DNA of 64,000 bases, taken from assembly GCA_001972305.1 (NCBI GenBank), contig BDDD01000997.1:257066-321065 (forward strand), read 5' to 3'. Shown one piece after another: positions 11,798 through 25,383 of the stretch. Source of the stretch: Cephalotus follicularis (lineage: Eukaryota > Streptophyta > Magnoliopsida > Oxalidales > Cephalotaceae). The translations under genes were made by a program, and so were the position numbers. The stretch's first letter is position 1, and each line of letters starts with the position of its first letter. The notes below the pieces were generated by a model, which worked only from the letters and a program-made list of their open reading frames with translations, made no database searches and was not told the origin of the DNA.

Positions 11798-12528
11798 ATA
11801 TATATTATAATATATGACGTGCATTAATAAATATCACATAAATTCATATATATCACAAAAATATATTTAAAAATTTCTCCCAAATTTTAAAGAAAGGATC
11901 CTCTGCTGCGCTTGGTACAGCCTTCTCTGCTCTATAAAGGACAATCATTGAATCTAGTTTGAAAAAATAATAAAATTAAATTAAAAATTAAAAACTAAAA
12001 ACAACCTAATCCAATTGTTGACAGAGGATCTGGTTTGCAAATTTTAGGGTGTGGACATTCTGAATTGGCTTGAGCTTGTCCAAATGGACAACGAATTGGC
12101 TTTAGGTCTGCCACTGATCAATCCCACACATAACAAAACACTGAGGGCTCAATTAGAAGTCGCCACTAGACAAGCCAAATCGGCTCCATCTGACACATGG
12201 CATCACCTGATAGGAAGGTGAAGGAAATAAAATGAAGCTGGATCTGCGAGGGAAGAGAAAGAGGTATAAGCGAATGACCAGGACTACGGGGACCACAAGA
12301 GTCGCGGTGGTTCTCTCGTTTGTGTTTGATTCCAAAAAAAGACAAATCAAAGTTTGTTATAAAGAGAGAAAGTGAAGAGAAGAACTTGAAAACTTAAAAA
12401 CTTCCATTTTTGAGTATACACACTAACAATACAAAAAGTAAACAAATAATTTGCTTCATTTGGCAACATATTATACAGAGAGAGAGACAGTGAGTGTATC
12501 TATACTGTTCATTTTTTTTAAAAAAAAA
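11798..12528. other. Upstream region of the H+-ATPase gene
   Basis: No coding signal. The last 200 bases look like a promoter and leader: TTATAAAGAGAGAAAG at 12358-12373 offers a TATA-like site, followed by GA-rich leader DNA and an A-rich run (about 12519-12529) directly before the ATG at 12529. The transcription start cannot be fixed by eye. Confidence 0.45.
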
Positions 12529-15500
12529 ATGGCGGAGAATAAGAATATTAGCTTGGAGGAAATCAGGAATGAGAGCGTCGACCTTGTAAGTTTTTATTTT
12601 TATATTTTATTTTTGTATTTTTATCTTTTTTATGTCGCACTAGATTTATGAAGTTAGTTATTGTGGTTTTGTAGAACTTTTTTGTTTTATTTTGTTCTTT
12701 GCATGAAATGCACTTCTCGCTTTAACCAGTAGTGTTTTTGTTTTCTTTTTTAATTTTATTTTCGCTTACGTAGTTATATATTGTGCACTATACTAGATCA
12801 TGAAGCTAGTTGATGTGCACTATACTATTATTTTGTCTTCATTTGATAAAACTTGGACATTACTGTATCGGTTTTCTGTAAGTGTTTTTTTTCAACTTAA
12901 AATAAATATTATTCTCGCTTTTGAGTCTGTTGAGCTTCTCTAGTTGTTAAGTGATACTAAACTCCGACCGGACCGATGAACTAATCCGAATTAGCGATTG
13001 GATCGTTGTTGGTCAAAACCTGATCAATAGAAAGTAAATAGATATTTGTTTCAGAGTAGTTATAGTTCTGCTTTAAAGGTTAATGTGTGACAATAACTCT
13101 TCACATATAGTATCTATGCCTAACCAACTTTTCTTTATTTTTCTTGAGTATATCACTGTTTTTTGTTCTGCTTTAATGACTGAGGTGCTACTGTAATATG
13201 AAATGATAATATATGTTCACGTATATTTTCTGCACATAACCCACTTTTCTTCATTTTTCTCTCACTTCACAAAAATATAACACATGTTCCTCATCAATGC
13301 ATGTGACGAAGTGTGTATGGAGGATGTATTGAGTTTTCATTTTCTCAATAGTATTAGAAAATAAATTTTATTTGTTAATAATTGACCCATCGATTGAATC
13401 ATTGACTCATCGGTTAAATCATTGACCCAGTATCTTGATCAGGTCAATAACCGATCTAGTTCTGATTACTATGTTTATATATGTAACTCTTCGTTTATGT
13501 TATTTGCTTTTATGTTTTAATTATAGGTTATATCTAGTATTTCCCTTGCTTATGCTATTAAAATTGCCCAGTTTTGAGATCAACGTTACTCCTAATTATT
13601 TTTCCATAAAATGAATAAGTCATTGTTGGTGCTTGTACATTGATTATTTGAGTAATGCTATGGATAGTAACTAAAAAATACAGCAACTACAACAATTGTC
13701 GATATGTCATAACAAAAAGAGTGAAACTGAAAGAGACCATCATTGAATTGGATTAAAAAATGTGATATGTAATAACCTCAGCCGTTGCTATTATTTTTTA
13801 TTATTTTTTTGTTGATGTCATATCATTATTCTAATTGTTTTCATAAACCATTTCAATCAAAACAGTGTTTTATGGATCTTGAAAGCTACTTCAACACTGT
13901 TTTATATAGTGTTCATTTGTGTTACAAAATACTAGTACTAGCACGTAAGGACTTACTATTTCCATGCATGAAATTAGTTACCTAACTTTTATCTCTAGCA
14001 TGCAACGTTACGTACATAGTCACTGTATAGTAAGAAGGAATGAAGCATTGATGCTTGCACTAATTAATTTTGGTTTTGAATTTGATTTGTTGGATGATTA
14101 TAATGATGATGATACAGGAGCGGATTCCGGTGGACGAAGTATTTGAACAATTAAAATGCACAAAAGAGGGATTGTCCTCTGAGGAAGGGCAAAAGAGGCT
14201 CCAGATCTTTGGTCTAAACAAGCTTGAAGAGAAAAAGGCAATTTTTGCTCATTTTAGTCCTCGTTTCTTTAGTAAAAGACAATATTCACCTACGAAAAGT
14301 TTGTGTTGCATCTTTTTAATATCTAATTAATTAACTTTGACGTGATTAATTGATTAGCTAACTATATTTATGAAACAGGAGAGCAAGGTCCTAAAGTTCT
14401 TGGGTTTTATGTGGAATCCACTCTCATGGGTCATGGAAATTGCTGCTATTATGGCCATTGTATTGGCAAATGGAGGGGTAAATCCTCTCTGAATCTCGAT
14501 TGAATGTGTTTTGTTGAACATGATTCCTCATCTGTAAGGCATGTTTATGATGCAGGGCAAGCCACCGGACTGGCAGGATTTCATAGGTATAGTGGTTTTG
14601 CTTATTATCAACTCCACTATAAGCTTCATAGAAGAAAACAATGCGGGAAATGCTGCGGCTGCACTTATGGCTGGTCTTGCTCCCAAAACTAAGGTACCTT
14701 CTCTCCATGTGTACATATCTATATACGAAAATCAACCCTGCCATAGTAGGATGGTTAAAAAGGCTTTATTTAGCTGCCCTAATCTAGTCGGGGTTGATTG
14801 AGGCTTAGTAAAGTGAATAAGAGTTTTATGTTTGTGAGATGTGTGTTTCTTTGAATAATTTTGAAGGTTCTAAGGGATGGTAGATGGCAAGAGCAAGAGG
14901 CAGCAATCTTGGTACCGGGAGATATTATCAGTATCAAGTTGGGAGATATTGTCCCAGCAGATGCTCGTCTCCTAGATGGAGATCCACTTAAGATTGATCA
15001 GTCTGCTCTCACTGGCGAGTCTTTGCCAGTAACTAAGAATCCTGGTGATGAAATCTTTTCTGGGTCTACCTGCAAGCAAGGTGAGATTGAGGCTGTTGTG
15101 ATTGCCACTGGAGTGCACACCTTCTTCGGCAAAGCAGCACATCTTGTAGACAACACCAATCAAGTAGGACACTTCCAAAAGGTATATCTGGATAAGAGTG
15201 TACGATGAATAAGTATGAATAAGCAAATTAATGAAAGACATTTTATCTAATTGAAGGGGAGTGCTAAAGGACATATTGGGTTGAACACTTGATTTTAAAA
15301 AAAAATTCCCTTCGTCTTGCAAGTAAAATCTGCATTAATTTGAATTCTTAAATTATTTGGGGTTTGTATGAAACGTGAAGAAATATGAATGAATTATTCT
15401 TAAAATGTTAGCCTAATTATGAGTAAGTACCTTAAATCTGTATTAAACAGTACTGCAATAGGACTTCTAACTTTCAACAATTACACATTTTCATTGTTTT

Positions 15501-18500
15501 TTTTTTTTGCCTTTTCCTGATATGATCTGTATGGTAATGATTTAATCAGGTCTTGACAGCCATTGGGAACTTCTGCATATGCTCCATTGGAATTGGGATG
15601 ATAATAGAGATAGTAGTGATGTACCCCATTCAGCACCGTCAGTACAGGAATGGGATTGACAATCTCTTGGTGCTTCTCATTGGAGGGATTCCAATTGCCA
15701 TGCCAACAGTGTTATCTGTGACCATGGCCATTGGGTCGCACCGGCTATCTCAGCAAGGTGCTATCACAAAGAGGATGACAGCTATTGAAGAAATGGCTGG
15801 AATGGATGTCCTCTGCAGTGACAAAACTGGGACTCTTACTCTCAACAAGCTTACAGTTGATAAAAGCATGATTGAGGTTAGTTCTTGAATTACTGTGAAG
15901 TACGAGCATCGAGCAGGATTAAGAAAATGATACGGAGAAATTGTCAGTTGTGATATTTGTTTATTTGTTGACAAGGAAATGGTTTGTTCATTTGTAGGTA
16001 TTTTCCAAGGAGGTTGACAAGGATACTGTGATTTTGCTAGGGGCTAGGGCCTCAAGGGTTGAGAATCAGGATGCAATTGATGCTTGCATTGTTGGCATGT
16101 TGGGTGACCCTAAGGAGGTATGTTTGTAAGAGACGTGCGTTTTCCTCTTTTCTGCTAGTTGGGAGTTTGGTTAATTTATTTGGAGTGATAAAACCATAAC
16201 CTTTTTTCTTCTGGTTGAACAAATAATCCACCATCTAGCTCCAGGTTGTAAAATCATTCAAATTTCTTAACATCACCTTTTAATCAAAGACCCACTTGTC
16301 TTAGCTGCATTATTGATTATCTTTCTGATTATACTAGTGAACAATTCAACTATCACTTACGAAAGCGCCTTATACAGATTGACTATTAACATAAAGTTTA
16401 GTGACATAAGAAACAGAGTTTAGTGAGCTTTCAAATGCATTAGGTGTGGTCATTGATATGCATTGGTAAATGGTGATTGTGCTAAAATGATGCGCCTATG
16501 ATGTTTAAAGTTTGCTAATGAACGGGCTAGATTTTTTTTTTCTGCCAAATCTGTGATAACTTATCGCTGAAGTTACCGTGGACTTAGTGCAGTACTGCAA
16601 TTCTCGTTGCATCAAATTCCAGGGTACGACTTAGCAAACATTTACAATAACTGACGGGGTGACTTTCTCATGCACTTAGTAGACTAGAGCAAGTTTCATG
16701 CCCTGGAAGAGTGATTATTTGAAGAGAGTAGATTGAGGATATGATCTATCATTTGACCAATTATGTTATGGACATCTGATCATAAATCTACTTTTGCATT
16801 CTTTTACCCTGCAGGCGCGAGCAGGTATAGAGGAGATACATTTCCTTCCCTTCAACCCAGTGGATAAGCGTACAGCTATAACTTATATAGACTCAGATGG
16901 AAATTGGCACAGAGTTAGCAAAGGTGCACCTGAACAGGTAATGGATCATGCAACACAAGCTACTGATGGATTACTTTCCTGTCAGTTTTTTTTTTAGATA
17001 TATAACTCATATTTGAAATCGTATCAGATCATTGAGCTCTGCAACCTCCGGCCAGATGTAAAGCAGAAAGCTCATGCCATTATTGATAAGTTTGCTGATC
17101 GTGGGCTTCGGTCTCTTGCTGTTTCTAGACAAGTTAGTTTCACTTTGAACCTTTCCTATATATGGAGCAATTACACATGAAACGCTATCTGATTTGGGTT
17201 TATGTTTTACCTTTTCAGACAGTGCCAGAAAAAAACAGAGAAAGTCCTGGAGGCCCGTGGCAGTTTGTGGGTCTGTTGCCTCTCTTTGATCCTCCTAGAC
17301 ATGACAGTGCAGAGACAATCCGCCGTGCCCTTAATCTCGGTGTCAATGTCAAGATGATCACCGGTGACCAGCTTGCCATCGGCAAGGAAACTGGTCGTAG
17401 ACTTGGCATGGGCACAAACATGTATCCTTCCTCTGCTCTTCTTGGAGAGAACAAGGATGCAAGTATTACCCTCCCTGTTGATGAGCTTATTGAGAAGGCT
17501 GATGGATTTGCTGGTGTCTTCCCTGGTAATTGGACTAATTCCTTTTCTTTCCCTTCGTGTATACGTTACTTCCCTGGTACTTTACTCAGAAGTAAAATCC
17601 TTACTAAACTTCCATTGCATAGAACAGTTTTGAATGTGCATTTGAACTGGGTAAGCAAGTTACAGTTTTAGAGGTGGTTAATGAATTTGAGTAGGAGGAA
17701 GAGCAGTGTGTCAGATGTTTTATTTTGTTTTTGTTGATCTTCCCCATATATCATAAATATTTTATTCTTGCCATTGGTTAAACACTATTATGAGAATAGC
17801 TTGAGCTACACAAAATTTATTCACCATGTACTAACACATGTCTTAACGATCAGAGCACAAATATATGATTGTCCAGCGGCTGCAAGAAAGGAAGCACATC
17901 TGTGGGATGACTGGAGATGGTGTCAATGATGCTCCAGCTTTAAAGAGGGCCGATATTGGAATAGCAGTCGCTGATGCAACTGATGCAGCCCGAAGTGCAT
18001 CTGACATAGTCCTCACGGAGCCAGGATTGAGTGTGATTGTGAGTGCCGTCTTAACAAGCAGAGCCATTTTCCAGAGAATGAAGAACTACACCATCTATGC
18101 AGTCTCTATAACAATTCGTATCGTGTTGGGTTTTATGCTACTTGCTCTCATATGGAAGTTCGATTTCTCACCTTTCATGGTTCTGATAGTTGCCGTACTC
18201 AATGATGGGACAATCATGACAATTTCCAAAGACAGGGTGAAGCCATCTCCTCTTCCTGATTCATGGAAGCTGAAGGAGATCTTTGCAACTGGCATTGTCC
18301 TCGGAACCTACCTAGCTGTCATGACAGTTGTTTTCTTTTGGCTTGCTCACGCTTCTGATTTTTTTACAGTAAGAAGATCGTCTTTAACTTTGAAAAAGTT
18401 GGATTATTCCCTTTGAAGTCGCATTTCTATTTGAAGTTTCACATGTATCTCAAGAAACAAGTGTCTAGTACAACTTTGTATATAGTCCTGCTGTATCATT

Positions 18501-19465
18501 GTGTAACATCACTGAAATTTAATTAATGATCTTACTGTTAACAAATTTTGCAGGAAAAATTCGGGGTCAGGTCTATCAGGGACAACCATGAAGAGCTTAC
18601 AGCAGCTGTCTACCTCCAGGTGAGCATCGTGAGTCAGGCTCTGATCTTCGTTACTCGGTCCCGGAGTTGGTCATTTGTTGAACGCCCTGGCCTCCTGCTT
18701 TTGACTGCCTTCTTCGTAGCACAACTGGTGAGCTATATGAACTTGAGTTTGGGTTACTGATGATGCTCTTGTGAACTGATTTTTTGTGCTTTTGTTTTAG
18801 ATTGCTACGCTAATTGCTGTCTATGCTAATTGGGGCTTTGCACATATACACGGTATTGGGTGGGGATGGGCTATTGTCATATGGCTCTACAGCATTATTT
18901 TTTATATCCCTCTAGATATTTTCAAGTTCATTACTCGATATGCTTTGAGCGGCAAGGCCTGGGATAATCTACTCCAGAACAAGGTCTAGTGCCATTTTTG
19001 CTTTGATTAATAGAAAATTAACGAGTTATCAAAAAATTAAATCACCTCCTATTTGTTTATTTAATTTGTGTTCAACTTTGTTAATGCAGACTGCTTTCAC
19101 AACTAAGAAGGATTATGGAAAGGGAGAGAGGGAGGCACAATGGGCATTGGCTCAACGTACACTACACGGACTGCAGCCTCCTGAAACCTCAGAACTTTTC
19201 GGTGATAAGAACAACTACAGAGAGTTGTCGGAGATCGCTGAACAAGCAAAGAGGCGAGCTGAAGTTGCAAGGTAATGAGCATGCGAAGCTTATATCATAA
19301 TTGCAATTAAAATGCTTTTAAATTCCAATATTTCTTACTTTCATCTACATCTGGTTGGCTACATGCAGGTTAAGGGAACTTCATACACTCAAGGGGCATG
19401 TTGAATCAGTCGTGAAACTTAAGGGACTTGACATTGAGGCCATTCAACAACACTACACTGTTTGA
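12529..19465 (+). CDS. PMA: Plasma-membrane H+-ATPase (P3A-type), 15 coding exons, complete
   Basis: This pump uses ATP to export protons across the plasma membrane and so energises nutrient uptake and turgor. Coding exons: 12529-12585, 14118-14237, 14379-14477, 14556-14693, 14867-15181, 15550-15876, 15998-16117, 16815-16937, 17028-17132, 17219-17525, 17854-18368, 18554-18727, 18801-18983, 19090-19271, 19369-19465. They sum to 2862 bases and 953 residues, the usual length, with frame kept at every junction. Key motifs are TGES near residue 187 (actuator), DKTGTLT with the phosphorylated Asp near 334, KGAPEQ in the nucleotide domain, MITGDQ, and TGDGVNDAP near 590. The C-terminal regulatory region ends QQHYTV, with the penultimate Thr that binds 14-3-3 proteins when phosphorylated. 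Intron 1 is long (1532 bases) and holds a MITE. Intron 2 appears to be GC-AG. No stop or frameshift was seen, so the gene should be functional. Confidence 0.95.
13651..13832. mobile_element. MITE-like repeat, copy B, in H+-ATPase intron 1
   Basis: It begins AGTAATGCTATGGATAGTAA followed by CTAAAAAA and ends near TGTCATATCATTATTCT. The inner CATTGAATTGGATTAAAAA matches copies at 3576 and 57014. It lies between the first and second coding exons and does not touch splice sites. Degenerate CGGTTTGA-type repeat DNA also lies in this intron (about 12955-13040 and 13385-13465). Confidence 0.55.
14238..14378 (+). other. Likely GC-AG intron in the H+-ATPase gene
   Basis: Family conservation puts the exon 2/exon 3 join between LEEKK and ESKVLKF. 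At exactly that point the DNA reads AAAAAG then GCAATT, and the intron ends CAG at 14378. No GT donor nearby keeps both the frame and the conserved peptide. GC-AG introns are a known minor class. A GT at a later position would add residues absent from the family. Confidence 0.75.
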
Positions 19466-20253
19466 AGGCAGGTAAAGACAATGAGAGAACAAGACTTAGA
19501 AAGTAGCATATTTATTAAATTCTTGTTATCTTAGAAGACGATTTTGTAGGAGAATACAGTTGGGAATAATCCAACAGATGAGATTGTCTCTGGCAATTCT
19601 TTAGTTGGACAAAAAGTCCATTAGGATAGCATATGTTATTTTTTAGTATGAAATATCATTGTTAAATTCCAATTGAATATAATTCCCCAACGTTGTTCCT
19701 GGCATTTTCTTCTTCAACCGTCTGCAGGAATTGCCTTATAATTAAACACTAGTTACAACCATAATCTTTAAAGTTTAAACACTAAAAAAGTGTCTTGAGG
19801 TTACTTCTATCTCAACACCCTGGTGTAATGTCTATGACTTCATTACCGATTGAAGGACAACTAAAAACCAACTAGGCAAAAGCATGTAGTTGTTCAAATC
19901 TGATTTAGTTTATTAAAATATTAACATGCATTTAAACACACTATTGCAAAATCTACTATTAAGTCCTCAAGTCAGTCATAAACATTGGAAATTAAAGGCT
20001 AATGCCATACCAGTTGCAAAACAAGGGAATACTACCAATGCCTAATTTTGGTAAAAAAGATATACAGATATAGAGAAAATTACATTTTATTCTTGTATGC
20101 GTTAGCTAGACAAACCTTTTACAATGTTGTACATACATGGTGGCCAAAACCGAATTAGAGTAATATTCTAGACCACAATGAAGATGATACAAGTGTCCTA
20201 CTACCCTCTGTTAGTAAGAACATAGAATACCTTAAACAAGTGATGATTGAAGG
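19466..20253. other. 3' flank between two genes
   Basis: Non-coding AT-rich DNA holding the presumed 3' untranslated regions of the H+-ATPase gene (plus) and the dsRNA-binding gene (minus), which converge here. A single polyadenylation site cannot be chosen by eye. Confidence 0.5.
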
Positions 20254-21768
20254 CTAATGGCTCTTCGTCATTTTGAAATATTGATGCTTTATGAACCACA
20301 ATGCTCCTTCTGCTGCATGCTCTGCTGCTGTTTTTTTATTCGATTGTGGGGCACCAAAACATTCCAAAACTGCGTTTGAGGCATCTTCTATCTCCACAAC
20401 AACCTTGAAGGTGAACCTATTTTGTATTTATAAGAGATGCATTACTCACAAATAAAACATCCCAAGTTGAATGCATTGTAAAATACCCATGCATGATCAG
20501 CAGTACTGCTATCACTAAGAAAACAATGGACTTTAAAAAATTATCATATGCTAAGGATTTCCAGGAATTGCTGACAATTACAGCATTAGGGAAATTTTAA
20601 ACCCAAGACAAAATATGTGGGGGGGGGTTTGAAGTAGAATACTAGCATGTTTGTACTTACAATTTCATGTGACCAGGCCCTTCCTCTTTGCAGCATTCAA
20701 ACATGGGGGACTTCCATTTTTTTTCAGCACAGACCGCGAACAATTGTGATTTTGCAGAGGGAGAACCTATGAGAAGAAATTAAATAGATGGAACAATTCT
20801 ACAGACCTCGCTTCAAATAATATGAAAACTCTGCTTTTGGAAAGCAAGTTAGAGATAAAAAAAAAAGGTCCATTAATTTCTTCAAAAATTTTTAAAAGTT
20901 GCACATATTTGATGATTTTCACTATTTAGACGCCTTAAAAAAAATTGGGTTCAGAATTCGCGCGAGACTCTCACCCATAACAGTTTATTTAAAAAATAAA
21001 TTTATTTGGTGCTTTCTCTGAGCACCAATGGGTGAATAGTGAAAATCACAAAATATGAGCTAAATTTTTTTAAAAACCCCTTACGTGTAACTGCTCACAG
21101 AGCTTGTGTAAGCAGCTGCTCATATTCATTATCCACGAAATTATAGATAAAATAACAGATGTTAAGAATAGTCATATATACTACAATTGGTAGCTTTAAA
21201 CAATCTAAAATTAATTGTAATTCTCAATTTATTTCTAAGCATAAATATCAACCGATGCAGTGTATTGTTGTAAGGCAAATATGAATTTCTAGCCTTTTAA
21301 TTTCTCGAAGTTTAATTGAGTAAAGTTGGGGAGAAATGTATGTATGCATACCATTCACTCCCATTTTCCCACTCTGACTAGAGTATTTTACCTTTTTTCT
21401 CCACCTCTTTGCTGATGATATTGGCGCTACTGGGGTCTATGCACTTGGTTGAACAAAAAAGTTCTTCTTCTTCTTCTTCCATGATCTTTAACCTTTTACT
21501 TTCCCCAATGTAAGAGAAATGCGCTTTTGGGATTGTAACCAAACTTGTTTCCTTTACTGGACTTTGCTTTGCAACTGCATGTACTTTCAAGGTTGTGGGT
21601 GTCTCATGCTTAGCCAGAGAAACAACAAAATAAAGAGGAACTAATAAGTAGAAAAAGGAAAAGAAAAGTAGAGATTAAATTTTAGAGATTTGAGAAGTAG
21701 ATAACCCAAATTCTAAAATACCCATATCATGGTTTCTGCTTTACCTGGTTGGTGATAGATGGATCCAT
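20254..21768 (-). CDS. Double-stranded RNA-binding protein, RNase III-like (RTL) type, 4 exons
   Basis: Minus-strand exons are 21768-21745, 21608-21392, 20766-20661 and 20416-20254, total 510 bases and 169 residues, all with GT donors and AG acceptors and consistent phase. Exons 3 and 4 (about residues 83-160) form one dsRNA-binding motif: SAKSQLFAVCAEKKWKSPMF, then CCKEEGPGHMKL, FTFKVVVEIED, and SNKKTAAEHAAEGALWF with the KK..AAEHAA RNA-contacting helix. This sequence resembles the C-terminal dsRBD of plant ribonuclease 3-like proteins. The catalytic RNase III domain is absent. Instead the N-terminal half is an unrecognised region with an acidic run (IMEEEEEELF). It may bind dsRNA without cleaving it, or be a shortened RTL relative. 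The start MDPSITNQ fits an exon ending at a GTAAAG donor. Many of its exons are too short to show as long ORFs, so automatic annotation could miss it. Confidence 0.8.
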
Positions 21769-24700
21769 AGGAGGAAGGTGTTCGTTTTGATTGACACTAC
21801 TTTCGAGGGTAACAAGATTCCTTCTCTTCTTTTTCTTTTTTTAAGTTCGAGTGGAAAGATTGCGAGCTGTAGAAGTCTTTCTGTTTTGATTTTGACATTT
21901 TGCCCATCTTTGATGCTAATTTTCGATATTAAAATGAAAGGTGAATTACAAAAAAAAAAACAAACAAAAAAAAAAAACAAAAAGTCAGGATTAGGACCAT
22001 TAATAATTTAAGATTTCTATTTTTAAATATTACAAAAATTTATTTCTTACAAATTTCATTGATAAATTTTATTAAATTATCATTATACACTTACCAAATA
22101 TTTTTCTCATACTCATTTTAATTGTATATATGACTATCAAATTCAAATCTCTCTCAAACTTGTTATGAACGAAATTTGACTTGCGGACTCACCGAATCTT
22201 AACATCAACGGCGAGCTTGGCACGACACCGAGTTTGACTCGGTTGCTCTGCCTCAAACTCAAATGATACAATGCAGTATTACCAAAAGAGTCTAATTCAT
22301 TGACGTGAAATGGCTGACTTGGGTGGTGGAGGTGAAAGAGATAGAGAGAGATTATAGTTTTTTTTTTTTTTGGAAAAAGGGTATTTTAAATTTTTTAAAA
22401 ATATACAATGAGTCTGTTTGCGTGACATTAACTTTCACCTAAAGTCAAATTAACGGAGGAATAAAAGGGGACTCAGGTTGTAATATTTAAAAACATACTC
22501 AACAAACCTCTAAAGGATTTTTTATAATCTACTCTAAAATGTACTGTCAACATGATTATTTAGTGTTAATACTATTTTTTATGTTTAAGAGGGTTATGTT
22601 TACCTAAAAAGTTTAAGTTTGGATTGTATCTAACCTATAAATCATAGAAAAGTCTTGAATTTTTATTCGTTATTTATGTTTTTAACTTATTATTACACGT
22701 CATATATCATACATCATCACATAAATTATAAATAAAAATTTAAAACAAAAAATATTATTTTAAATTATGTTCATCTAATGATTTTTTATAAATATTAGGT
22801 AATTAATTAATTAAAATTAACGTGATAATACATTATTAGCTGCAACAAACTAACAACAAAATAAATCGGTATGCGAAAAATAAAATAAGCATAAACAAAA
22901 TATAAAACTTGTATTTAGAGAGCTTAAATTATGAAACATTTTGAGAGATTTTCAAGATATTTCATATATGAATCGTTAATAAAGTCGAATTAAATATATA
23001 CGTTGTATCAAACGAAAATCCAAGTACGTAAAACTGCAAATTCAAAAAAAAAAAACTAAAATTCCAGTATGTGCAATTTGCTTGCACCGGAACCTTCAAA
23101 GCGGCGTCTATGGTTATTGGATTAGTGTAATTCATTGGACAAATGAAAGACACATGACTAAATAGTTATATGTCGTAATTGGATTAGTGTCGATCCCGTG
23201 TGTTACATTGAATTCTTTACGAAACTGACTGAATGACTATTTTATCTTATTTCTTCGGATATAAAAAAAATGCAAAGATGTTATTTATAATTAATCTGCC
23301 ACAAATTTCACATCGACTTTGAAAATCTAGTATATGAGATTTTAGATTCTTTTATCTTTTAGGTTAGTTCTGCCAAATTTAGCATCAATGTGACTTTATT
23401 TTAACTTAAGCCAATCATACTATTCATGATGATTTTATTTTTATATTTTCTAAATATTTATTTCTATCCTAGCAACTGATAATGACTAATTTATTTGATT
23501 GATGAATTTGTAGAAAGTTTAGGTCATGAACGTTGTGACACATTTTTTTTTTATTATCTATTGATCTTTCTTCTCTCTCTCTCTCTCTATATATATATAT
23601 AATCTTATTTACAGGATAATTGAACTCAAGATCTGAATTTCCATTACAAAAATTTGTATCTTTTAAATTAAGTAAGTAATAAACACTTGTGACAAGTTAT
23701 TAAAAAAAGGGTTTCTTTTAAATGGTTTTGTTAGCAAGTTTTTATAATTGGATTGATTATTTTCATTTTTTTTAAATGGTTTTGTTAGCAAATTTTTATA
23801 ATTGGATCGATTATTTTCATTATCTCAATAACAATATTTTATTAATATCATTTTTTATTGGTTGATTTAATTTAATAATTAATTAATAAAAAATATTTTT
23901 AAGATACTTATTAATAAAACCCTTAAAAAAATACCGGATATTGTTGAAAAGATATGACGGCAATATTTGTTTCCCAGAATATAATACGGAGTTTTTCTCT
24001 ATGAGTTGGGATTAATTGACTGAAGATTGCCTCGTCATAAAATGTGGTGAGACCAATTTTTACTTTTTCAATCAATGAAGTGGGATAGATGACCAATACA
24101 TTGGTGAAGGAACTAGCATCATTAACATTTGGGTTTTAACGCTTGAAAATTATATTATCCCCGTCACATTAAAAGATCTCTCTTACTTATCCAAAAATAA
24201 ATAAATAAAATATCTATCTCGCTCGATAGTTATGATGAAAGATCTTGATAAGTTTATTATTAAATTATTGAGTAATCTGATTAACTATAAATAATACTCT
24301 ATCATAAGTTTAAGGATGGTAACGAGACGATCATAGTGCAGTTTTTTAGTTACTCGTATCCGTCTCGTTCATGTCCTAAGTTTACCCGTACACACATCGG
24401 ATATAAATATTGATATACATAACTGTTCCGTAGGAATTCGGATCGAAACATCTTAGTAATATAAGTAATCAACTTTTGTATAGTTTTCTAATCCCATGAG
24501 CTTTATCTAAGACTTTGGAACAATTCAACCTGACATGGCTTTTTAAAGTAAATAAACTTGATGAGTATTTAATTGGCCTAACTTCTAATCCTTACCCTTG
24601 CCTTCTTTCTTGTATCATCATCAACAGACAATCCGAAGAGCTAAAAGTTTAATAGTTATTCATCGTGAAAATCTAGTATGTAATGATAAATATATTAGTG

Positions 24701-25355
24701 CAAATGTTTTGGTGATATTTAAATATAATAAATGTATTTTAGTAAATGTATCAGGGCTGATACGAGGTAAATTTATACATATCTGTACTCATCCAATAAT
24801 CAGAACGGATAATGAAAATAAAACTAAAATCCCATTTTTATAAAAAAAAAATCAACTCATAGGGATAGTTTCGGTTTAAAAATCTATGATTTGAGTATAA
24901 ATTGTCATCCCTATGCAAGGCCATAAAAAATGAATCATTAAATCATTCGTCATTATACTATTAGTTAAACAACTCTCAAAGCAGTGGTCAATAATAAAAG
25001 TGCCAAATTGCAGCAGTCAATTACTTGATTACTAATGGCCCTATTTGGCCCTGGCAACCGATGAGAGCAACAACTGAATGGGCCTGACTTAAGAGGGCAG
25101 GCTTTTTTTAAGGGAATGGCTTGAATTTAATACTGATACATTTCTTTAAGGAAATGATATCACCAGTCGCTTCAATTAAGGCTAAAGAAACTACTGATCC
25201 ATGCCTATAATTGCCAATGTTGTTGACATGTTGCAGCTCTGACACTGTGACTATGAAAGATGCCTGATGTTCTCTGAACACCATCTAATTCTTCCCAACA
25301 CAGCAAGTGATTTGTCCATTGTCTGAATCTGTGCATTTCGAAAAATTCTTCCAAG
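21769..25355. other. Intergenic, no gene seen
   Basis: Strongly AT-rich, with poly-A near 21950-21980, poly-T near 22359-22370, a short CT/TA run at 23574-23600 and a 54-bp direct duplication. I found no exon or recognisable mobile-element end. A TAAGGATGGTAACGAGACG segment at about 24311 resembles the ends of the repeat type at 43666 but no partner end was found. Confidence 0.5.
23712..23819. repeat. Tandem duplication, 54-bp unit, two copies
   Basis: The unit containing AATGGTTTTGTTAGCAA and TTATAATTGGAT occurs at offset 54 (AATGGT at 23721 and again at 23775). The copies differ at only a few bases, so the duplication is fairly recent. Confidence 0.85.
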
Positions 25356-25383
25356 TCACGGTTGCATTGCGATGCAACCGTGA
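25356..25383. other. Perfect 12-bp hairpin downstream of the receptor kinase gene
   Basis: TCACGGTTGCAT at 25356-25367, loop TGCG, then ATGCAACCGTGA at 25372-25383. It lies about 360 bases beyond the stop of the minus-strand kinase gene, so it may be in its 3' untranslated region, or it may be a small inverted repeat. Confidence 0.75.
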
